39,481 nt of DNA from Bacillota bacterium (GTDB lineage: Bacteria > Bacillota > SHA-98 > UBA4971): NCBI GenBank assembly GCA_030024085.1, contig JASEJE010000029.1, positions 1 to 39,481 on the forward strand, read 5' to 3'. The translations under genes and the position numbers were made by a program. Positions within the stretch are counted from its first letter, which is position 1. Each line of letters begins with the position of its first letter. Shown here piece after piece: positions 34,246 to 39,481 of this stretch. A model generated the notes under the pieces. The model ran no database searches. It was not told the origin of the DNA and saw only the letters and a list, made by a program, of their open reading frames with translations.

Positions 34246-34457
34246 CCTAAGTAGATGGCCACAAGTTCGCGCTACTTTTCAGCGGGTGAGTCCTGTCCAG
34301 GGTTGCCGGTGTTGCCCTCCGGGGACGGCGCGTGCGGTGAGATGCGTTCGAATTTGGCGCGCGGGCTAGCCAAATTCCAGGCGCCCCGCCCTAGCAAGCA
34401 CCGGCAACCCCAACACCGTCAGGGAAGATGGCGCGAACTTATGGCGCCATACTTAGG
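34246..34457 (+). repeat. Interspersed palindromic repeat, complete copy B (MITE-like)
   Basis: A 212-bp element with 27-bp imperfect terminal inverted repeats, CCTAAGTA then nine bases then AAGTTCGCGC at the left and its inverse at the right (GCGCGAACTT, nine bases, TACTTAGG); the arms match at 22 of 27 positions. Nested inside are a perfect 12-bp inverted repeat GGGTTGCCGGTG (34300-34311) / CACCGGCAACCC (34399-34410) and a 9-bp one GAATTTGGC (34350-34358) / GCCAAATTC (34369-34377). There is no transposase. The inverted ends suggest a non-autonomous mobile element; the nested stems would also fold as RNA. With copy A it fills most of the 678 bp between the LGPPRAL gene and yqfC. Confidence 0.9.
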
Positions 34458-34639
34458 AGCAACTTGCCCTGCCTGCAAGAATACACTTGAGTAGTGCGAT
34501 AGTGCTAGCCGGGGCGGTTTCCGCGGTCGGGCGCGCCCGGGCACGCCTCGCACCGGTGGTGCGGGCAGGCCCGGCGGATGCCGCGGATAGCCTGGCTGGA
34601 AAGGCCGGAGGCGCGGTGCACGCTGACGACAGGGACGGC

Positions 34640-34909
34640 ATGACTGGCCGCATGGAAGAAAGGCTCGCCGACGTTTTTGAGATTCCGAAGAACGTCCTCC
34701 TCGACATGCCGAGGCTCGTCCTCGTCGGCAACGTGCAACTCGTCGTCGAGAACCACCAGGGCATTCTCGAGTACAGGCAACAGATAGTCAGGCTGGCGAC
34801 GTCCAGAGGCGAGATCGCAGTGGAAGGAAAGGGCCTGTCGATTGCCAGGATCACGAGAGCCGAAGTGGCCATCGAGGGGCACATACAGCGCATCTCACTC
34901 TCAGGATGA
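34640..34909 (+). CDS. yqfC: Sporulation protein YqfC
   Basis: Small sporulation protein of the YabP/YqfC family, 89 residues. The core ERLADVFEIPKNVLLDMPRLVLVGNVQLVVENHQGILEY followed by GEIAVEGKGLSIARITRAEVAIEGHIQRI matches the family throughout. ATG at 34640 was chosen because the family begins just before ERLAD and AGGGA lies upstream; the frame is open to 34487 but without similarity. In Bacillus yqfC and yqfD are transcribed by the mother-cell factor sigma-E. I see only a weak candidate promoter in the 180 bp after the repeat. Confidence 0.9.
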   Translation: MTGRMEERLADVFEIPKNVLLDMPRLVLVGNVQLVVENHQGILEYRQQIVRLATSRGEIAVEGKGLSIARITRAEVAIEGHIQRISLSG

Positions 34910-34991
34910 AGCCTGCGCTCGCCGGCCGGCCGGATCTGGGCGAGCCACCAGGTTTGGGGCCAGGCGGCGGCCCCGGGGGGAGGGGCGGTCC

Positions 34992-36206
34992 GTGGCTCTG
35001 GCGGACGTGTGGTCTTACATCAAGGGGTATGTTATAATACGGGTCAAGGGAAGAGCCCTTGAGAGGTTCGTGAACACGGCCCTGGCGCGAGGGATAGAGC
35101 TCTGGGATATAACCAGGGTCGACGACTGGTCGCTCGTCGCAAGGGCCTATCTTCGCGATCTTCCCTCTCTCGGACCGATACTGAAGGAGACGGATTGCCG
35201 GGGGCGAATCGAGGGGAAAGTGGGCGTGCCCTTCCTCGTAAGAAGGCTCGCCAGGCGAAGGGGCCTCGTCGCCGGTGCAATCCTCTTTTCTGTTGCACTG
35301 TATGCTTTCTCGTCGTTCGTGTGGTTCGTTGACGTCACGGGGTTCGAACGAACAAGGCCCGAGGCGGTCCTCGAGCTGGCCGCAAGGCAGGGTGTGCGAC
35401 CTGGAGCGCTGAAGAGGTCTATCGACCCTGGAGAGGTCTCAAGGACCATTCTGGCGGAGTTTCCGGACCTTGCGTGGGCCGCTGTCCACATCAGGGGCAC
35501 GATGGTGACCATCGAGATGGTGGAGAAGACCCTGCCTGAGGTGCGGCCCGGGGTAGTCGACGTGGTTGCCGCCGAGGACGCGCTCATCACCAACATGATC
35601 GTGCTCTCGGGGGAGCCCCTCGTGAACGAGGGCGACACCGTCACAAAGGGACAGGTGCTCATAGCGGGCATGATCGTCCGCCCGGGAGACGGCGAGTCCA
35701 GGGAGGCCGAGGTAGTCAACGCCCGCGGGATAGTCCTGGGAAGGGTGTGGCGCGCCCACTCCGAAATGTGCAGGCTGGTCATGGAGCATGTCACCGAGAC
35801 CGGCAGGGTGGCCCGATCCCACCGCTTCACAGTGGGCGGTCTGACCCTCGTGCTGGGCCCCAAGACGGCCCCTTTCGCCGACTGTGAGGAGGAGCAGAGG
35901 TCGTACGCGCTGCCCATCCGTGGCGGCTCCAGCACATCCATCGCGCTGGAGGTCACGACCTACCGTGAGGTCGTGCGCAGCGCCGAGGTTCTCGACAAGG
36001 AAGAGGTGCTGGCAAAAGCCCGCGGAAGGGCGCGTTCGGCGCTCGAGGCGCGAGTTCCGCGAGGCGCCCGGGTCCTTGACGAGAGGGAAGATGTCAGGTA
36101 CTCTCAAGGCGGAGTGCTTACCTTCACAATGACGGTAGAGACTTGCGAGGACATAGCGAGGGAGAGGAGGCAAGAGCGGGGAATTGAACGTCCAGACCGC
36201 TCCTGA
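34992..36206 (+). CDS. yqfD: Sporulation protein YqfD
   Basis: Conserved mother-cell sporulation membrane protein, 404 residues, of unknown biochemical role. The N-terminal cytoplasmic part opens DVWSYIKGYVIIRVKGRALERFVNTALARGIELWDI, as in the family. A transmembrane helix sits at about 88-108 (GLVAGAILFSVALYAFSSFVWF), followed by an extracytoplasmic region with the conserved IRGTMVTIEMVEKTLPE and NEGDTVTKGQVLIAG blocks. GTG at 34992 has GGGGGGAGGGG 8 nt upstream. It begins 82 bp after yqfC and overlaps phoH by 23 bp. Confidence 0.92.
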   Translation: MALADVWSYIKGYVIIRVKGRALERFVNTALARGIELWDITRVDDWSLVARAYLRDLPSLGPILKETDCRGRIEGKVGVPFLVRRLARRRGLVAGAILFSVALYAFSSFVWFVDVTGFERTRPEAVLELAARQGVRPGALKRSIDPGEVSRTILAEFPDLAWAAVHIRGTMVTIEMVEKTLPEVRPGVVDVVAAEDALITNMIVLSGEPLVNEGDTVTKGQVLIAGMIVRPGDGESREAEVVNARGIVLGRVWRAHSEMCRLVMEHVTETGRVARSHRFTVGGLTLVLGPKTAPFADCEEEQRSYALPIRGGSSTSIALEVTTYREVVRSAEVLDKEEVLAKARGRARSALEARVPRGARVLDEREDVRYSQGGVLTFTMTVETCEDIARERRQERGIERPDRS

Positions 36207-37161
36207 AAAGCTGCCGCTTCGGGATGTTCAGGAGGCCATGGCCCTGTTCGGAAGGCGGGACGAGACGCTTCGGCTCGTCGAGAAGGAGCTTGGCGTCATC
36301 ATATCGTCTCGCGGGGATGATGTGGCCATCGATGGTGACCCGTCAAGGGTGGCACGGGCGCGCCAGGTGCTCGCGGAGCTCCTGGAGCTCGTGAGGGCCG
36401 GGCATCGGCTCACATCGGGCGACATCAGGTACGCCATAGAGATGGTGAGAGAGGACAGTGGGACAAGCCTCGTGGACGTCATGAGCGACGTTGTCCAGGT
36501 TACCACGAGGGGGAGGCGGATATGCCCCAAGACCCTGGGCCAGAAACGGTATATCGAGGCCATGAGGAGGTCAGGGATAGTCTTCGCCATCGGCCCGGCT
36601 GGCACGGGCAAGACCTATCTGGCCATGGCGATGGCCATCGCCGCGCTCAAGAACAAGGAGGTATCGCGGATCGCGCTGACTCGCCCTGTGGTCGAGGCCG
36701 GTGAGAAACTGGGCTTCCTGCCGGGCGACCTCCAGGAGAAGGTCGACCCTTACCTGAGGCCACTTTATGACGCCATATACGACATCGTGGGCGTCGATAC
36801 CTTCAGGAAACACATGGAGAGGGGCATCATCGAGATAGCGCCTCTTGCGTACATGCGCGGGCGGACTCTCGATGATTCCTTCATCATCCTGGACGAGGCG
36901 CAGAACACCACGCACGAGCAGATGAAGATGTTCCTGACCAGGATGGGGTTCGGCTCGAGGGTGGTCGTGACCGGGGACCTCACCCAGACCGACCTCCCCA
37001 GCCGGAAGTTCTCGGGCCTGGAGGAGGTCCAGCACATCCTGCGGGGCGTGGAAGGGGTCGAGTTCGTGTACCTCACCGACCGGGATGTGGTCCGCAACGA
37101 GCTCGTCCAGAAGGTCATCAGGGCATACGAAAGATACGAACATGAGAAGGAAGAAGCATAG
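36184..37161 (+). CDS. phoH: PhoH-like ATPase
   Basis: Cytoplasmic P-loop ATPase of the PhoH family, linked to RNA metabolism and phosphate stress, 325 residues. The N-terminal KH-like segment (LRLVEKELGVIISSRGDDVAIDG) precedes the ATPase domain with Walker A GPAGTGKT at 137-144, TRPVVEAGEKLGFLPGDLQEKVDPY and Walker B DEAQN from D237, followed by the sensor VVVTGDLTQTDLP. TTG at 36184 lies within the yqfD 3' end with GGGGAA nearby; the family N-terminus supports it. yqfD-phoH-pgpH is the expected Firmicutes order, normally leading on to ybeY beyond this window. Confidence 0.95.
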   Translation: MNVQTAPEKLPLRDVQEAMALFGRRDETLRLVEKELGVIISSRGDDVAIDGDPSRVARARQVLAELLELVRAGHRLTSGDIRYAIEMVREDSGTSLVDVMSDVVQVTTRGRRICPKTLGQKRYIEAMRRSGIVFAIGPAGTGKTYLAMAMAIAALKNKEVSRIALTRPVVEAGEKLGFLPGDLQEKVDPYLRPLYDAIYDIVGVDTFRKHMERGIIEIAPLAYMRGRTLDDSFIILDEAQNTTHEQMKMFLTRMGFGSRVVVTGDLTQTDLPSRKFSGLEEVQHILRGVEGVEFVYLTDRDVVRNELVQKVIRAYERYEHEKEEA

Positions 37162-37172
37162 GGGGGAGATGC

Positions 37173-39365
37173 ATGCCTGGTCCGATGGGAAAGCCCGCCG
37201 CAAACGCGCCGGCTGCGGCCGAGAGGATGGCCGGATTGTGGTCTGATCCCGTGCTTCACCGTGCCCTGGTGGCGGTGGGCGTCACCATCGCGCTGGTCGT
37301 GATCCTCTCTACAGTCCTCGTGCCCGGGAGAGTTGACCTCGAAGTGGGCCAGCCCAGCAGGGTTGATGTGGAGGCGTCGCGCGACATCGTCAACCGCCCG
37401 GCCACCGAGCGTCTGCGTGAGGATGCGGCGAGGGAGGCGATAAAGGAAGCCAACGCGTCGCCTGCAAACTACGACATCAGCCTTGCCGCGAGCATCAGTG
37501 CCGAGGATACCGTAGACCTCATGTTCGACGCCATTGCGGACGAGCGGCGTAAGCTGGGCGTGGTGCAGCATGGCGTGAACGGCGTGGACGGTCAGGCCGC
37601 CTGGCGGAGCGCGAACATCGATGACGCTGTGTCGCGGTTCGCCGGCAGAGCTGCAAGGGATTTCGGCACGAAGCTCTCGCGGGAGACCATAGAGGCGCTC
37701 ATGGTCCTCTCTCCGCAGGACTTCGATGCGGCGCGAACCGGCGCCAAGGCGGTCGTGGGCAGGATCATGAGGGAGATGCGAGTCAGCAAGGAGACGCTCG
37801 ACGCTGCGACGAATCGCGCCGCGGACGCCGTGCGGTCGCTCGGCCTGCCAGGCGCAACCGCAAAGGCCGTCACCGAGGTCGTCACAAGTCAGATAAGCCC
37901 CAACCTGGTCCTTAACCCCGGCAAGGTGGAGAGGGCGCGCGAGGCGGCCATGCGGCAGGTCAAGCCGGTGATGATCCTCAAGGGCCAGGTCGTGCTGAGG
38001 CGGGGCGAGATCGCCACCGAGGATCACATCGCGATCTTGCAGGACCTCGGGCTTCTCGCGCCGAGATTCGACCCATTCATGATCGGCAGCATCATCGTCC
38101 TCGTTGCCGTGCTCGTCGCCGTGATCGGGATGTATCTGTACCTTCACAGGCGCGACGTGTTCTACAGCGCGAAGCTGTTGCTCCTCCTTGGCACGGTCGT
38201 CGTGATGATCGCGCTGTCAGCTGCGGTGATATGCTCCATTCCGTGGCCTGGTGCCGGCTTCCTCGTCCCCGTGAGCCTCGGGACCATGCTCATAGCGGTG
38301 CTCGTGGACGCGAGGCTGTCCGCTCTCTCTGCCATGGTATTCGGCGCCCTGACAGGCGTGATCGGCGGCGGGTCGTTTTCTGTGGCTACGGTAGCCGCGG
38401 TTTCAGGTCTCGTTGGTACGTTCTGCGTAACCAAGATATCCGAGAGATCTGACCTCATGCGCGCTGGCGCCGTGGTCGGCGCCGCGGGCGCGGTGCTGAT
38501 CGCGGCCATGGGCCCCACGGGAGGCGACCCCTCGATTTCACGGTTCTGGTATCTCGGCGCCATAAACGGCGTGTTATCGACGGTGGTGACCATTGGATTC
38601 CTGCCGTTCTTCGAGAATGTGTTCCGCATAACGTCCTCCGTCAAGCTGCTGGAGCTGTCCAACCCCACGCAGCCGCTACTCAGGAGGCTCCTGGTGGAAG
38701 CGCCGGGGACCTATCACCACAGCATAATCGTGGGCAACCTGGCCGAGGCGGCTGCTGAGGCCGTGGGGGCCGACTCGCTCCTCGTGCGCGTGGGATCGTA
38801 CTACCACGACGTGGGCAAGATGAAACGCCCCTACTTCTTCGTGGAGAACCAGCTCATGCAGGACAACCCGCACGACAAGATAGCTCCCACCTTGAGCACT
38901 CTCGTCATAACGTCCCATGTGAAGGACGGGGTCGAGATGGGGCTTCGGCACAGGCTCCCGGAATCCATCATCGACATCATCCGGGAGCACCACGGGACGA
39001 GCCTGGTGCCGTATTTCTACCACAAGGCGACAGACGGCGGGCGCGAGGAAACCGTGGACGAGAAGGACTTCCGCTATCCCGGCCCCAAGCCGCAGACCAA
39101 GGAGTCCGCCATAGTGATGCTGGCCGACTCGGTCGAGGCGGCCGTGCGCTCGCTGGCGAAGCCGACGCCCGGCCGAATCGAGGGGCTCGTGCGGAAGATA
39201 ATAAGGGAAAGGCTTGCAGACGGGCAGTTCGATGAGTGTAACCTGACGCTCAAAGACCTGGACGGGGTCGCGCGGGCCTTCGTGCGCGTGCTGACAGGGA
39301 TATTCCACGCAAGAATCGAGTACCCCGACATGGGGCTCAAAGACCTCGAGGCGAAACGGGCGTAG
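37173..39365 (+). CDS. pgpH: Cyclic-di-AMP phosphodiesterase PgpH (7TMR-HD, YqfF)
   Basis: Membrane HD-domain phosphodiesterase that hydrolyses c-di-AMP, 730 residues. One N-terminal transmembrane helix (about 30-50) is followed by a large extracellular 7TMR-HDED domain (about 60-300), a block of seven transmembrane helices (about 308-490) and the C-terminal HD domain. Metal ligands are seen in TYHHSIIVGNLAEAAAEAVGAD (H515/H516), YYHDVGKM (H545/D546), TSHVKDGV and REHHGTSL. GGGGGGAG precedes the ATG. It ends 32 bp before repeat copy C; ybeY is not reached. Confidence 0.95.
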   Translation: MPGPMGKPAANAPAAAERMAGLWSDPVLHRALVAVGVTIALVVILSTVLVPGRVDLEVGQPSRVDVEASRDIVNRPATERLREDAAREAIKEANASPANYDISLAASISAEDTVDLMFDAIADERRKLGVVQHGVNGVDGQAAWRSANIDDAVSRFAGRAARDFGTKLSRETIEALMVLSPQDFDAARTGAKAVVGRIMREMRVSKETLDAATNRAADAVRSLGLPGATAKAVTEVVTSQISPNLVLNPGKVERAREAAMRQVKPVMILKGQVVLRRGEIATEDHIAILQDLGLLAPRFDPFMIGSIIVLVAVLVAVIGMYLYLHRRDVFYSAKLLLLLGTVVVMIALSAAVICSIPWPGAGFLVPVSLGTMLIAVLVDARLSALSAMVFGALTGVIGGGSFSVATVAAVSGLVGTFCVTKISERSDLMRAGAVVGAAGAVLIAAMGPTGGDPSISRFWYLGAINGVLSTVVTIGFLPFFENVFRITSSVKLLELSNPTQPLLRRLLVEAPGTYHHSIIVGNLAEAAAEAVGADSLLVRVGSYYHDVGKMKRPYFFVENQLMQDNPHDKIAPTLSTLVITSHVKDGVEMGLRHRLPESIIDIIREHHGTSLVPYFYHKATDGGREETVDEKDFRYPGPKPQTKESAIVMLADSVEAAVRSLAKPTPGRIEGLVRKIIRERLADGQFDECNLTLKDLDGVARAFVRVLTGIFHARIEYPDMGLKDLEAKRA

Positions 39366-39397
39366 GGTTTCCGCCGTCGGGCCGGTACCGGTACCGG

Positions 39398-39481
39398 TCT
39401 AGGTAGATGGCCACAAGTTCGCGCTCCTTTTCAGCGGGTGAGTCCTGTCCAGGGTTGCCGGTGTTGCACTCCGGGGACGGC
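39398..39481 (+). repeat. Interspersed palindromic repeat, copy C (cut by window end)
   Basis: From TCTAGGTAGATGGCC onward the sequence matches the first 84 bases of complete copy B with only about four substitutions, including the AAGTTCGCGC end motif and the inner GGTTGCCGGTG arm. It lies 32 bp after the pgpH stop in the same orientation as copy B and is interrupted by the end of the window. Confidence 0.9.

Noticed and set aside
34480-34510. Sigma-E promoter for yqfC
   Set aside because: AATACA and a CGATAGTG-like box are seen, but the match to the consensus is weak and could be chance.

Overview
The window reads as a chromosomal segment of a high-G+C, endospore-forming member of the Bacillota (Firmicutes; Clostridia/Limnochordia-like). 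The evidence is sporulation genes (gpr, spoIIP, yqfC, yqfD), a perfect CIRCE operator before an hrcA-grpE-dnaK-dnaJ operon, and classic Firmicutes gene order (rplU-rpmA-obg-nadD-rsfS, comEA-comEC-holA-rpsT-gpr-spoIIP, rpsU, nfeD-floA-yqfC-yqfD-phoH-pgpH). GTG and TTG starts are common and Shine-Dalgarno sequences are strong. An archaeal-like chaperonin inside the dnaK operon hints at a relative of thermophilic Clostridia such as Carboxydothermus, but I cannot name the species.

Layout. 1-2.9 kb: end of a repeat element, RNase G, L21, L27, a second repeat and a terminator. 3.1-6.1 kb: obgE, nadD, a promoter-to-terminator noncoding transcript, an RRM RNA-binding protein, rsfS (apparently with an AUA start) and tRNA-Ala(GGC). 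6.2-9.5 kb: comEA and comEC for DNA uptake. 9.5-15.3 kb: an accessory cassette with a UgpB-like solute-binding protein, a secreted PHP-type phosphoesterase and two UgpA/UgpE-like permeases, lacking its own ATPase. 15.3-21 kb: holA, convergent rpsT, a small membrane protein, gpr, spoIIP and two uncharacterised genes. 21-30.4 kb: heat-shock operon hrcA, group III-type chaperonin, grpE, dnaK, dnaJ, then rsmE, mtaB and a HIT protein. 30.4-39.4 kb: rpsU, nfeD, floA, an uncharacterised gene, about 680 bp of noncoding repeats, then yqfC, yqfD, phoH and pgpH.

The most interesting non-genic signal is a family of about 210-bp, gene-free, palindrome-rich elements with terminal inverted repeats. Five copies or fragments are visible. 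Both window ends fall inside copies in opposite orientation, which suggests that the window is a contig broken at a high-copy repeat. Other items worth a second look are the roughly 300-nt structured RNA upstream of the RRM gene, the tandem hairpins between hrcA and the chaperonin gene, the AUA start of rsfS, the phosphoesterase/Ugp-like cassette whose binding protein lacks a lipobox, and an L27 without the usual Firmicutes cleavable leader or its protease gene.
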